A DNA stretch of 64,000 nucleotides from Linum tenue (GCA_946122785.1 CAMGYJ010000004.1:14158150-14222149); one strand, 5' to 3'; positions 1 through 11,340 are shown, counted from the stretch's first letter. Program-made: numbers and translations. Notes: generated by a model from the sequence alone, not told the origin.

Positions 1-331
1 TGATTTTGAAGTTTTCCCAGATTTTGAAATAACTCTCATTTATCTTGTATGAGTCGATGATTTGGGTATTGCATAGTAGATAGTACCATAATGAGCATAG
101 TAGTGAATGCCACTCTGATTTGGTTTACCTAAATTAGATGAACTAGATTGAGTTGATGTTTGGAATATGATGAGAAATTTGAGAATTGATTGTTGTGATT
201 TTGGATCAAAATAATGTAGGTATATATATTACTAGTGGTAAATAGTCGAGTTTTTGTGTAACCCCAATAGAGATTCCGCTGTGCGGGTGAACCATTGGTT
301 TAACCCATGAGTTTAATGGTGGGGTGTTACA
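1..331 (+). mobile_element. 3' end of left LTR, Ty3/gypsy element 0
   Basis: This is the last 331 bases of a left LTR whose start lies outside the window. It aligns without net gaps to 4,963-5,293, the end of the right LTR; I counted about 12 mismatches (about 96% identity). It ends in GGGGTGTTACA, the inverse of the TGTAACATCCC that opens the right LTR, and is followed directly by a primer-binding-like sequence. The divergence implies an insertion of moderate age. Confidence 0.85.
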
Positions 332-332
332 G

Positions 333-350
333 GTGTTATCAGAGCTGGTT
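333..350 (+). other. Degenerate primer-binding site (tRNA-iMet type)
   Basis: The sequence gtgttatcagagctggtt lies just after the LTR end and resembles the initiator-tRNA-Met primer site TGGTATCAGAGC of many plant Ty3/gypsy elements, with a few mismatches. Position after the LTR supports the call more than sequence does. Confidence 0.6.
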
Positions 351-2177
351 TGTTTTCTGCACTATGGGTATGTTACTTTCGCTCTTGAGGACTGATCACC
401 CTCAAGAGGGAAGGGAGTACTCCATATCTGTACTTGCACTAAACCTACCAGGAATTGAGACCAATGATTGGTTGCATAGTAATAGTCAAAGTTAGTTGCA
501 TTGGGTCAAAAGAATTTCAATTATTTTGAAAAGAATTTCAATTGTTTTGAAAAGAATTTCAAAAAAAGGTATGATTTGAAAGAGCTTGTGGAAATGAGTT
601 GCAGGAACTCATTTCTAGTCGAAAAGTGAAATATTTTCCTCCTGAAATTGATCGATCAGTGCAAAAGTGCCTCCTCTCGTTTAACGAGATGGAACTTCCT
701 AAATTAAGGAATTAAGAGTTATCAGAGTTGAACGAAACATCTATAGACCCTAAGGGGGATTGCGGATGGAATAACGGAATCCTTATTCCATTTTAACACG
801 ACTAGATAAAGTAAGAAATCCACAAGGGAATTCGATGTCCTGAGACGGGGGGACAAAAAAAAGTGGGAATAGTGACTGTCAATGAGAATGTCGGACACCT
901 CAATTTTTACCTCCACACTTAATTTCTCATATGAGAAATGAGTACGAGGATAACTAATGTCACCTAGTATGAAGTGGAAGGTGGTAAGTGATGATCGACC
1001 ACTGGAAATGTGGGATCTTGCTGAATGAACTGGCATGAAGGATGAACGCCCGAATGTCGAACTTGCTCCCTAGAGTTGACCCGAAGTCAAGGTCATCAAT
1101 GGTGAATGTTAGATGGGGGGAAGTACATACGTGAACCTTCCGAGGATAATACTTTCCTGATGTGGTCTTAGTTATGTAAAAATATATACTTGGTAGAAGG
1201 ATACTACCAAGGGTAACCATGACGATAGGGGGAGAGAGGAAAAAGTTATGAACATCTCGGGGAATGAGATACCTTAAACCAACGGATTAGTTGGTTGAAC
1301 AAATATTAGTCTCCCCAGCGGCTTAGTCACAAGCTCACTGCCCTATTTTTTTATAGCTTATAGCAGAAGTAAGGAGTGTGCAAGTCTAGTTTTACGGATT
1401 CATACGATTATCATACGTCTTTTTCCCACTTCTCCTTTTTCCTTTAACACGCTAGTGCCCGAATCTCGTTTATCCTATCTTTGATACTTCCTTAACGCTA
1501 GCTTTAAAGGAAATGTAGCGTGCTTAGCTTGTTCCACAATTACCTGGTTCTGCATGTATTCCCTAACCTAATACCCGCTACTAAGGCTTTAGTGAAAATA
1601 GCTAAATCGTCAGTAACACTAACACGAAGAGTTGCCTAGGAAGGGTATCTTTAAAAGGATATCCAACTGGGAAAGGACAATCATTTTGGTCTAGGAATAA
1701 TCATTGAGGGGTGTACCCGATTGAATAAGAGAAATCTTGAGGATTGAATTCCCCAAAGAAAGCCAAAAGAGGGGGAGATTGCAAGTTGAGGAACCATGGA
1801 TATAAAGATAAGCAAAAAGATGGTTAGGATTCGAAATCTAGCGTCGGTGGAACTCGAGCCCTCAACGTCCCAGGCGAGGGCAAAGAGTCGTACCACTCCG
1901 ACCGCGTTCCCTTTTGGTATAAATATACCAAGCTCACTCTGTATTATTGTGACAAATCAACCTAGGAATCCAATGATACCACTTGTTAGGGTGGAAGAAA
2001 AAGTTGTCAATTGTGAGCCAAGGTGATATAAAGGTGGGAAGGTGGAACTCAACTACCCAAGCTGACTCCGATGAACTCCTACAAAGGTTGGTACAGAAAT
2101 TTTGAAGGCGGTAAATTTATCATTACCTTAGTCCTCGTAATTGAGCCTTAGGAGGATTTCGGGGACGAAATCCATTT

Positions 2178-2191
2178 AAGAGGGGGAGAGT
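2178..2191 (+). other. Polypurine tract of element 0
   Basis: The purine run aagagggggagag lies immediately upstream of the TGTAACA start of the right LTR, where the plus-strand primer is expected. Confidence 0.7.
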
Positions 2192-5100
2192 TGTAACATC
2201 CCAAACCAAACCAAACCAAATGAAATAAATAAAATAAATTTAAATGAAATAAATAAAATAAATTTATTCTCGATAATTATAAATTTACAATCGAAATTCT
2301 ATGTCTTGGAATTTACGTCGTCAACAGAAAAGGATGTAACTGGAAGCAAAATTAATAATTATTATGTGTGTACTTATATGTATATATGTTGAAATTAAAG
2401 AGAAAAGAAAAATAAAATTAAAAAAAGATGTTGGCAACAGGTTTTGAAACAATGACTTGTTGCCCATTAACTAGCAGGTTAATAGCTCAGCTACAAGGTT
2501 GTTAATGCAAAGGACTCTCCGACTTAATTAAATACATGTTTGCATCCCTGTTGTATACAACCAGCCAGCCAAAACTTTAACGTCGTCGTTTCAATTAAAG
2601 AGCCAGCAGTCTTGACACATCGTCGAACAATTCCAGGACGTGGCGAGCTATGGATTTCAAGCGGCGGCCGGCTTTGGGAGGTGGAAGGCACTCTCTTCAA
2701 ACCTGCAAGTTAGAAGGCGGCCTTCCAGCAGGGATTTAATGCTGGTGCAGCGGATAGGAGTGAGAGAGAGGGAGGTTGAACGTACGGTAGTTTAAAGCTC
2801 CCTTCTCCTCGTCAATTTTGACATCCGCAAGTAGAAGGAAAGAAAGAAATGAGTGAGAGAAAGGAAACCAGAGGGAACTAACGGCGTTTAAAGGTCAGGG
2901 GTAGGCCACCGAACGCCCAGAAACCCTTTGATGGAGCTGAAATCATGTTTGGAGATCGTTAGAGCGCATCGGAGCTTCATCGAAATAATCCCGCCCTCGA
3001 CGTAGGCATCGTCAACTGCTACGATAATTCCGAAACTTTACACCGATGCGTAGAGCTCGTCTCCAGGAACATCACGGAGTCGACGGAATCGAATTCTGAG
3101 CTCAAACGAGGGAGAAACGAGGTTCCAAAGTTGTGCGTATAATGGTATGATTTACAAGTTCTGGAACTGTTCAAGATAGTTAAAAAATATAGAGTACTGT
3201 TATGTAATTTGTCGTACTAATTATAATTGGCTCGCAGTTTCTTCGTTTGACGTCCAAACGACAAACCGTTTGCGCCTACACGACCGTGGGAACAAGGAGA
3301 ATTTTATAGAGTCCATCTCTGGAATTTTAGAACTTAATTCCCGACTTGGAATCGGCTAAATTAAGGTGTGTGGGGATTAAGAGGACCTTAATTATTGCAT
3401 CGATTATTTATGCTTGATATACATATTTGGGTGGTTGGATTACTGTGGCTGATAACTTATTTGTTGATATGATGATTTGGTGATTATTCTTGATTGTTAT
3501 GGATTTTACGGTGTAAATATCGGTATTTGACAAGTTTCACCGTAAAAATGAATAGTTGGGTTTATTGAGTTTAAAACTGATCTAAGATATTTTTATTTGT
3601 CTAAAATGATGTTGGGTCAGATTGAGCAGAAGATTTCACTTGAAATTGGTTTCCGGATTAAAAACTGCATAACGATGAATTTTAAGAAAAGCTCGGTAAA
3701 AACGTGTTTTATTTATCTTTAAGATTTTGATCACTTTAAAATGGTTAGTGTGGATTGTTAAATGAGTTTTGGTCTGGAAAGGGTAAATTAGACAGTGGGT
3801 GGAGTTTTTATCTTAAAAATGGTAAAGACCGATTTTAATATTATTTTCATGGTTTTGAGCTATTGAAAAATATAAAAACTGGACAGACCTGTTTTAGGAT
3901 GGTAAATGGAGGTTCTTGTATTTTTGGGAGATTTTCGGATTTACCGTTTTGTTGGAATTTAAGTTACCGTAAAATAATGGTTAATACGAGATTTTCGATA
4001 TTTTATTGTCTATATTGATTTTTATGACCAGAACTAGATTAAATAAATTTTTGTGTCAATAAATTCAGTTACATGAATTTTGTGAGGATTTTAATGAAGG
4101 AAAGTGAATTTTGTGTTAAGGATATTTTTAACCGCAACCGGGTTATTTATAATTATTTGCGTTGGCGCTATTTCGTGAAATTGTTGATGAATTTTGGATG
4201 AGGAATGGTGACATGGTACTGCTGAGTAGCTTTATTGGAGAATGAAATGATTTATGTGATTCGGTATTGGATGATGAAATAGTTGATTTTTTTTAAACGT
4301 CGAGTTGATAATCGACGGAAAATATATATATGGACTGGTCAATCCGTGAGACTACATCGATTACGGATTGATTGTGATGGATGAGAAAAATGGAAATAGT
4401 TTGATTCGTGATCATATTAATTCACGTAGATATAGAAAGGGCATGCACTTACCCTCACCCCTTGAGAGTGGGTAGATTTAGCTCGCTTATGCGATTGAGT
4501 GTTGTTGTTGCATGAGCACCACGGATGAGTGTTGTGGTTAAAAACCACGGATTGAGTGTTTTGGTTGCATGAGCACCACGGATGATGATTTGCTCGAGCG
4601 AGGGTAAGTATATGGTGACCTTGGCGCCATTAATAATTAATCGGAATTTTCATATCATGCATTGATTATGTGTTCGTGAAATTATGTGATTATCTTATTT
4701 GGATAAATTGATTTGGTGATGATGAGTTGGTGGATTCGATATATTGATCGATGATTTATATATATATAATGAATTAAGATGGCATCTAGAGTACTAAATT
4801 ATGATTGATTATGACGTTTGATTAGCTGATTGCGGTCCCAAAATTAGGTCGTGGGAAAGATCCACACACACAGCTTAGTTGTTGACCCACTTATGTTCAG
4901 TTTCTTACAGGTTCGAATGATTTGAGAGAAACTCTGGCACTGCACAATGATCGATGGAGGATTGATTTTGATGTTTTCCCGGATTTTGAAATAACTCTCA
5001 TTTATGTTGTATGAGTCGATGATTTGGGTATTGCATAGTAGATAGTACCGTAATGAGCATAGTATTGAATGACACTCTGATTTTGTTTACCTAAATTAAA

Positions 5101-5293
5101 TGAACTAGATCGAGTTGATGTTTGGAATATGATGAGAAATTTGAGAATTGATTGTTGTGATTTTGGATCAAAATAATGTAGGTATATATATTACTAGTGG
5201 TAAATAGTCGAGTTTTTGTGTAACCCCAATAGAGATTCCGCTGTGCGGGTGAACCATTGGTTCAACCCATGAATTTTATGGTGGGGTGTTACA
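2192..5293 (+). mobile_element. Right LTR (3.1 kb), Ty3/gypsy element 0
   Basis: This LTR starts TGTAACATCCC at 2,192 and ends GGGGTGTTACA at 5,293, a matching pair of inverted ends. It is 3,102 bp long. The first 100 bases hold A/T-rich short tandem repeats (ccaaa, then aaataaat units). The sequence after 5,293 reads straight into CACTA transposase-like coding sequence, so this element inserted in a CACTA transposon. The left target duplication is outside the window. Confidence 0.85.
4500..4590 (+). repeat. Short imperfect tandem repeat in LTR
   Basis: Copies of a unit with 'gcatgagcaccacggatgag' and 'tgttgtggttaaaaaccacg' alternate two to three times within the LTR. The pattern is visible by eye; function is unknown. 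Confidence 0.6.
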
Positions 5294-6437
5294 TTATAGG
5301 CATAAACTGAAGAGGAATTACTTCAACAAGAAGAATAATTATGAAAGTCGTCTGAAAAATAAGCCTAAATCAGTGATTGGAAGTATCTTGTTAATTTATG
5401 GAGTGATCAACCATTTCAGGTTCCATCACATATTCTTATTCACTAGAATAATTTATATAATACTTTTTATATTATTGTTTTCACGTACTTTTCCATCACA
5501 CCGTTTGTAAATGATGTAGGAAAAGAGCTTGATAAACAAAAGGAACAGATCGAAGCGTTCAATACCACCTTACACTGAAACGAAAAGTTTTGCACGACTT
5601 CGATATCAAATGGTATTATATATGTTTTCTCATACAAATTAATTTATTATATAGCTTACTAAAATGAAAAACTAAAAATAATTTCTATTTTAGAAAAAGA
5701 GAAGTGGGGCTACACCTTCTCGTGTGGATGTTTGGATTGAATCGCGCAAGAGAAAGAAAGGAAAAGCTCTAGATTCTGATTCACATATTGCCCTTGGAAG
5801 TGAACTCCATAAACACATCAAGCTTGAAAACATACTCATTTCGTTTAGATTTAAATTATTATTTTAATCTCACAAATTTTTGTTCTCATTGCAGTCTCAA
5901 CTTGATCAGTTAAAAAAACAACGTGTTGAAGGGCATATTTCTATTAATGATGAAGAAATGTTTGAAAAGGTTCTTGGATCAGATAAGAATGGTTATGTGC
6001 GTGCTTATGAACCTGGGAAAGGAGTCACTGAATATTTTGGGATTAAGCCATCAAAAACTGAACTTACAAAGCAAGTGGAAGCTGCTAGAAGGGAAGCCAA
6101 GGAACAGGTTGAAGAAGCCAAGAAGGAAGCTAATGAACAAGTACATCAAATTACCAAAGACGTTGAAAAACAAATGGCTGAGATGAACCGAAAATGGGAA
6201 GAAAAGTTTCAGGTGTTACTTGCTGGAAGGGAACCTCCACTTTCACAAAACATGTCCGATGAAGAAGTAAGTCACCAATTTGATATTAGCTATGAGTTTC
6301 CTTTTTTAACGTTGTTAACTATGTAGTTGTATATATATATTAATATGATCTTGTCTCATATGCTACTCGAATCTCGTCTTTCCAATTGAAGAGTTTAATA
6401 CATTTTCTCTTTTTTTCAGGTTATGGAAAATACATAA
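5294..6437 (+). pseudogene. CACTA transposase-associated gene (Transposase_24-like), 3' half
   Basis: Exon-like blocks match the plant Ptta/En/Spm transposase family (Transposase_24). They read RLKNKPKSV near 5,355, DWKYLVNLWSDQPFQ near 5,380-5,430 in a different frame, ETKSFARLRYQM near 5,577-5,612, PSRVDVWIESRKRKKGKAL near 5,715-5,775, and a clean exon 5,895-6,266 containing NGYVRAYEPGKGVTEYFG and then a charged coiled-coil rich in E, K and A. A last exon at about 6,420-6,437 gives VMENT and a stop. Donors (gtaagt at 6,267) and acceptors (gcag at 5,891, tttcag before 6,420) are visible. The first block is frameshifted and its start was removed by the gypsy insertion, so I call it a pseudogene. 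The family usually sits beside the main CACTA transposase; no catalytic residues are visible here. Confidence 0.75.
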
Positions 6438-6689
6438 TTATCTCCAAGATTTGAAGAATTATTTTTTCTTTCTGGAGACAACTACTTTTATTTTAGTAGA
6501 ACTCTGTTAAGGATTGTCATTCTATTTTGGAGGCCATCTTTGTTGGATTTTTTTTTGTGAGAATCTTTGTTGGATATTTAATAATATGATTTATTATGTT
6601 AAATTTGGCAGCATTATTTAATACGCTATATATTATCAAAATAATTTGTGGATCCACAAAAAAAAAAGAATTAAATGAGTATTTGAGCG

Positions 6690-7640
6690 ACAATTGTGAT
6701 TTGCATAATATAGCCACAATTTATCATACCGAAGCCAACAACCAAATTTTTACTGAAATAATTTTTTACAAAAGCATAATGTAAAATTAGCTACTGTTAC
6801 AAAGCAATTTAGACATAAAGTTCCCCCATAGCTAGATGTAAAATATTTAGCCACAATCATATTTTGTAGCGAAAATTTAAAGTATCTAGTCACAAAATTA
6901 TTTGTGGCAAAATTATGAATGATTGAGCCACGATTGTTATTACATGAAGCAAGTGAACAAGCGATATGGCTATAGAATTATTTGTGGCAAACAATGTGTT
7001 CACTTTTAGCCACAACACGTCTCTCCGAAACTATCTAAACCTTTTGTCATGATGCTTTATATTAGTAGCAAGAACTTTGATTTTTTTTTTTTTTTGACGA
7101 ATAAGAACTTTGATATTATAGTTAAAAAATGATTCGTAGCAAAAGAATAAATATTCTAGCCATAAAAAAGTATTTAAAGCTATAGCCTATATCTTTAGCC
7201 ACATTTTTTTTCGTAGTAAGAAATAGAATTTTCTAGTTACAAGAATATTTGTGGCAAATCAACAACTAAAAGAGCCACGAGAAATCTTGTCTGAAGCTAT
7301 ATATATCTCGTACTTTATGGCAAGAAACATATTTTGACAAATCCCAAATGAAACTATTTGTGGCAAATTATTAGATAAAGCCATGCATTATAGTCTTTAT
7401 AGCTAAATATATTGATGGTTCTGCTACTTATAATAACTTTTGTAGCAAGAACATATCGCCTTTTTACCTATGTTATATGTAGTTTATAGTTAAAACAATT
7501 AGTTTTAGCCATGTAAGTGACAAAATACGTAGCTAACCTTTAACTGCGGCACTTTTAACCACACAAGCTACAAGGTGAATTATTTATAGCTATATGATAT
7601 AGCTACAAAATAGTTAGTTTAAGCCATGAAAAAAATCATG
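6690..7640. repeat. CACTA subterminal repeat array
   Basis: The motifs tagccacaa / tttgtggcaa recur many times in both orientations at irregular spacing over about 950 bp up to the transposon end. Subterminal arrays of this kind are the known binding sites for the CACTA TnpA-type protein. No gene-like ORF lies here. Confidence 0.75.
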
Positions 7641-7650
7641 ACTGCATGTG

Positions 7651-7665
7651 TGTTTTCTTGTAGTG
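7651..7665 (-). other. CACTA terminal inverted repeat
   Basis: The 15 bases tgttttcttgtagtg are the inverse of CACTACAAGAAAACA, the family-diagnostic end of CACTA elements. Confidence 0.85.
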
Positions 7666-8153
7666 CGAATCCGGAATCCAGATCCATAACTAAATCATTA
7701 AAAATGCGATCGGAACATGATTAATCATCTTCCTCTTCTGAATCTAGAGTCTTCACCATTAGATTTTTCGTCATTAGAGTCAATAGGGGAGTTGGGGTTC
7801 AGATTGGGGTAGACACCATCACTAGCGGGGGCTTTGTCTGTGATTTTCAAATTGGTGTTGACCGGAAGCAGGGGCGAGAGCTGGCGGCGATAGAGCTAGC
7901 GGGTGCGAAGTAGATCCTCGATGCCATCATCATCTTTCCTCAAAGTCGCATCACCGTCGTTGATGCCCTTTCGCTCGCACCATCGCCGTCATGGTCCGTT
8001 TCAATCGATCTGCACCTGCCCTACCTCTAACTCCACCATCGATCGAGAATGAGACGACAGAGTAAGCATCCCCGAGAGAAGAACGATGATTTTGACGGGT
8101 TTCAGATTGCAAGGTTGTGATGACACTTCCTACTCTGTCGCACCGCCGCCGTC
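7666..8153. other. Unassigned flank, later split by LTR insertions
   Basis: This stretch rises in G+C towards its end and ends with the 5-bp CCGTC that was duplicated when element 1 inserted. Its original continuation is at 13,891. No homology was recognised and no convincing gene model emerges on either strand. Confidence 0.5.
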
Positions 8154-9652
8154 TGATGACTCGATATTTGCACATGTTTTCCCCTGTGTTTCTTGATCGT
8201 TTGAGCTTTAATTATCACATCTTTGGCCTATTTTACGCTAGGTTGTGTTCCTTTGTCATATTTCAGGTCCTAGCACATAAAGTGAAGCATAGGCGCAAGT
8301 TTCAAGTCAATCAGAGATCAATTGGCGATTCGGGAGCAGAAACTCGGGCATGACCTGAAGAAGAATGGATTTCTACCTCACTTTATGGACAGAGAATCAT
8401 GCAAGCTTGTTATGAAACGAAAGAGGACGAGACTACGAGCGTCTGGGATCAAACGGCGACTGATTCGGAGTCCGGACGAGGGAGAAACGAAGCATTAAAC
8501 AGAGGCTGAGCAAGCTGCACGGGCAGACCAGGGAGGCGCACGGCCGTGCAACATATAATTCTGGCCGTGCACTCTCTGCCGAGGCCTTGCACGGGAAAAA
8601 TCCAGCCTTGCACGGCCGTGCACCTGGCCGTGCAAGATGGCTGAGATCGATTAAGTGAAACGGTGCGTTTTAGGGCTGCACGGCCAGAATGGTGAGGTGC
8701 ACGGCCGTGCACCCTGGCCGTGCGGGTCGGGAATTGTTGTTTAAAACCCGATTTTCAGCGAAAGGAGAGGAGGAGAGCTGGGTTGTGGATCCCAAACACC
8801 CAAGGGACGAACCCTAGAGAGAGAGAGCGACTTGGGAACATTCTTGGAGCTATTTTGGAGGATTTCTTCGCCATTGGAGCTCGGGAATCAAGCCCGGACT
8901 TGAAGATTGATCATCTGAAGATTCTTACTGCAGTCTCTCTCTTCTCTATGGAGTAACTTCCCTTCACTTAGGTTTTGAGGAACCCTAGCCATGTTTGTTT
9001 GATTGGATGATTGTATGAGTACTCTGACTTGATAATCTTGAGTTCATATTCAATCTATGCATGTTTTCACGATTCAATTCTGCTTTAGTCGAGATTATTG
9101 ATTCTGCTTTGATCCTATGAGAGCGAATACCTTATTAGGTCAATAGAGCACCATAGATTGATAGTAGTGAATCGATTGCTTTAGTCGAGGGTTGATTCAC
9201 TGCTTTGTATCGATTGAGAACCTCTTTCGATAGAGGGAGTCTAGCTCAGAACGCCTTGATCGGTTGTTCTAGAGAAGGATACGTCCCTCTAGGCAATTGA
9301 CTCAAGAGGGCCTTGTTCCTTTAGTCGAGACTCAAGGTCTAGTCAAGGATTCTCCGCATTGTGAATGAAAGTGAAACAAGTTAGAGATCATCAATCGTTA
9401 ATCTGGCTAGTGGCTAGGGGGAATCATACCTAAGTGAGTTCCCAACCTGTAATTAGATTAACTTTAACTGTAGTTTGCTAGAGTAGTTTTAGTTCTTTCA
9501 TCTTAATCTTTTTTGCTAGATAATGAACTGAAGCTGAGTAATAGTAACTCTAGAGACCCGTGGATTCGATATTTATTACTTGAGCCACTATACTGCAGTC
9601 CCTTTCATTGGTTACACTTGGCCATTGTTAGGAGTTGTGTTTTAGCGAGTCA
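8154..9652 (+). mobile_element. 5' LTR of element 1
   Basis: It starts TGATGACTCG and ends GCGAGTCA, canonical TG...CA ends. It contains a palindrome cluster at about 8,510-8,730, a 'ctttagtcgag' motif three times at 9,080-9,340, and no long ORF that is likely to be translated; the small open frames inside are repeated identically in the other LTR and look incidental. Confidence 0.92.
8510..8730. repeat. Palindrome cluster, GCACGGCCGTGC type
   Basis: Three perfect palindromes with core GCACGGCCGTGC (8,538-8,549; 8,609-8,622; 8,696-8,713, the last an 18-nt perfect palindrome) alternate with half-sites such as gcacggg and ggccgtgc. The cluster is repeated at about 12,743-12,963 in the other LTR. 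Related LTRs have equivalent clusters with different flanking letters. Confidence 0.85.
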
Positions 9653-9658
9653 AGTTTT

Positions 9659-9676
9659 TGGCGCCGTTGCCGGGGA
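9659..9676 (+). other. Primer-binding site, tRNA-Asp
   Basis: TGGCGCCGTTGCCGGGGA follows the LTR by six bases and is complementary to the 3' end of plant tRNA-Asp (GUC), the primer used by Athila-type elements. Confidence 0.85.
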
Positions 9677-9788
9677 ATTTCTAGATTATTAGGAAAGGCA
9701 GAAGTTTGTTACTTTAGCGTTTTTCTTTTGTTTTCCACCCTTGCTTTTCACTTGGGTGTTTTTGTTTTTGTTGGTGCAGATCTGAATC

Positions 9789-11003
9789 ATGGATCCTCAT
9801 GGCTTCTCCAACCATTGGGGGTATCCACCACCATCCGAGTGGTATTACCCCGAGACACCCTGGAGCAATCAAGGAGGAGAAGACTATGGATCCGGGTTCC
9901 AGTACCAACCCCCTTTCTATGGAGAACAATCTGACCCCTGGGCATATCAAGGACAATCTCATTACCAAGAAGACTTCCTCCCACAACCAGAAGGGCCATC
10001 AGCGCTGGAGTTACCCATGGCGGCCTTCACGGGCCATTCTGCAGAGCCATGCTACACTCCACAGCCAGATCCAAACTATGAACTGAGGCTTCTCTTGGAG
10101 CAGTTTACTCGAGCCTGTGAGAGAACATGCTCCAGGATGGATCCTCAAATCCAGGCCCTTCCCTCTTCCGATCCCTCATATCTCCGTGATATGGAGGAGG
10201 CTGTTCAACGCTCAGCGAAGCAAACAGAGTGGGTTGAGCAAGTTTGTGCACAACTTGCTCAAGATCACCCTTCTGCTACCATACAAGAAGAGGAGGAGGA
10301 AGAAGAAGGCTACACGGACATTAGGGAGCACACAGAAGTTGTCACGGAGAGCTCCCGTGATGATCATGATCAGGAATGTCCTGTCGTAGCCGACCACCCT
10401 TTCCCACATCCCACACTGCGCTTTGAAGAGGTGGGCATGAGTGAGGAGATGCAAGAAGATCTCATGAAAGAAATTGCTTGGCAACTTGCTCTCCAATCCG
10501 TGCTAGAAGAAGAAGAGCAAGAAAGGGTGCAGAAAGAGGTTGTGGAGGATGACGAAAGCGAAGCAGGAGGAGTTCTTGATCATTTCCCAGGGGTGATACC
10601 ACATGAAGAAGGAAGGGAGGTTGAAGGAGCAATTGGCGTCCAGGCCGAGGACGAAGTTGAGGTGGAAGAGGCTTGCACCGGCCATGAGTTACATGTGATA
10701 TCTCCACCAAACTTCGAGGAATTTCTCAGCAAGGACCCATTTGCAGTGTCTCTTTGCCAGACCAAGGCCACATCGACATCGGTCCCTCTTGGTGGACGCG
10801 ATGGTGGCCAATCGATGCTGTCTTATCTGGTTTGGGGCAATGAGACGAGAGAAGAGAAGAAGAGGTCTCGAGGGTGGAGACTTCATCTGCATCAAGTACA
10901 CGAGCCTTCATCACCTGCCACACCACATGCTCGTGACTTGAGACTCCACCTCATCGACGAGAACCTCAACTTCAAGGAGGTTCTAGCATGGACCGAAACT
11001 TAG
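9789..11003 (+). CDS. Acidic 404-residue ORF of element 1, no known domain
   Basis: This is the only long ORF of the element and it is intact. The start is the first ATG after an acceptor-like ttggtgcag (9,772-9,780), in the same place as the gag leader of the Athila element. Residues 1-75 are rich in P, Y, W and Q (for example MDPHGFSNHWGYPPPSEWYY), the middle is helical and Q/E-rich, and near residue 168 there is a run of eight glutamates. Overall it is strongly acidic. I see no zinc knuckle, no retrotransposon gag (PF03732) motif, no protease DSG/DTG and no RT. It may be a divergent structural or Gag-like protein, or a captured host sequence; neither can be shown. The stop is followed about 30 bases later by the conserved post-stop hairpin. 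Confidence 0.7.
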   Translation: MDPHGFSNHWGYPPPSEWYYPETPWSNQGGEDYGSGFQYQPPFYGEQSDPWAYQGQSHYQEDFLPQPEGPSALELPMAAFTGHSAEPCYTPQPDPNYELRLLLEQFTRACERTCSRMDPQIQALPSSDPSYLRDMEEAVQRSAKQTEWVEQVCAQLAQDHPSATIQEEEEEEEGYTDIREHTEVVTESSRDDHDQECPVVADHPFPHPTLRFEEVGMSEEMQEDLMKEIAWQLALQSVLEEEEQERVQKEVVEDDESEAGGVLDHFPGVIPHEEGREVEGAIGVQAEDEVEVEEACTGHELHVISPPNFEEFLSKDPFAVSLCQTKATSTSVPLGGRDGGQSMLSYLVWGNETREEKKRSRGWRLHLHQVHEPSSPATPHARDLRLHLIDENLNFKEVLAWTET

Positions 11004-11013
11004 GAGCCATCGT

Positions 11014-11066
11014 CCGGCTCACGACGTGAAAGAAGCGCTTGTTGGGAGGCAACCCAACCAGTCGGT
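11014..11066 (+). promoter_or_regulatory. Conserved post-stop motif and hairpin, element 1
   Basis: Ten bases after the stop comes cgtccggct...gacg...aaagaagcgctt, then a hairpin GTTGGG-aggcaa-CCCAAC (11,040-11,057). The same arrangement follows the pol stop of the Athila element at 59,010-59,060, with changed but still pairing stem bases. The role is unknown. Confidence 0.65.
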
Positions 11067-11340
11067 TTGCATTTCTTTCTCTATTTATCCTCGGTTGAGT
11101 CAGTTTTGTTATTTGATTTTAGAGTCAATAACTCAACCTTTGTGAGATTTTGTGTGGTGTTTGTGTTCTGATTACTCTCTCTTCCTGGAATGCACCGCCT
11201 GCCCCGTCCATCATCATTCACCCTTGATCTGGTAACTTCGTTCTACCCTCCTTATCTTTCCTCCATTGAGGACAATGTCGTGCTTAAGTGTGGGGGGGTG
11301 TTCGATTATGTATGCGGGTGAATGTTTGGCTGTTTGTGTG

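Larger units (their letters stand above)
332..2191 (+). mobile_element. Nearly non-coding interior of gypsy element 0
   Basis: Only about 1.86 kb separates the two LTRs, far too little for gag-pol, and no frame stays open beyond about 104 codons. I recognise no gag, RT, RNase H or integrase motif. The 3' end (about 2,155-2,191) keeps the 'gatttcggggacgaaatcc' plus purine-rich tail seen at the end of many plant chromovirus (Tekay-like) interiors. The best description is a large-LTR, deleted, non-autonomous derivative. Lineage is inferred from the ends only. Confidence 0.6.
5294..7665 (+). mobile_element. CACTA (En/Spm) transposon, right part
   Basis: The piece contains the 3' half of a plant transposase-associated gene, about 1 kb of short direct and inverted 'agccaca / tgtggc' motifs, and a terminus ending tgttttcttgtagtg at 7,651-7,665, the reverse complement of the canonical CACTACAAGAAAA end. 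The other half was separated by gypsy element 0 and lies outside the window. The 3-bp target duplication cannot be checked. Confidence 0.85.

Noticed and set aside
6690..7640. Regular-looking short repeats that might be a CRISPR-like array
   Set aside because: Spacing is irregular, orientation mixed, and they end at a CACTA terminus: subterminal transposon repeats.
8449..8956. Open frames of 87 and 78 codons in the LTR of element 1, repeated at 12,682-13,189
   Set aside because: They recur only because the LTRs are near-identical and they overlap the palindrome cluster; there is no independent sign of translation.
9789..11003. The element 1 ORF and the second ORF region of element 3 (60,356-61,570) both span 1,215 bases
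   Set aside because: The sequences are unrelated and the latter is frameshifted, so equal length is a coincidence.
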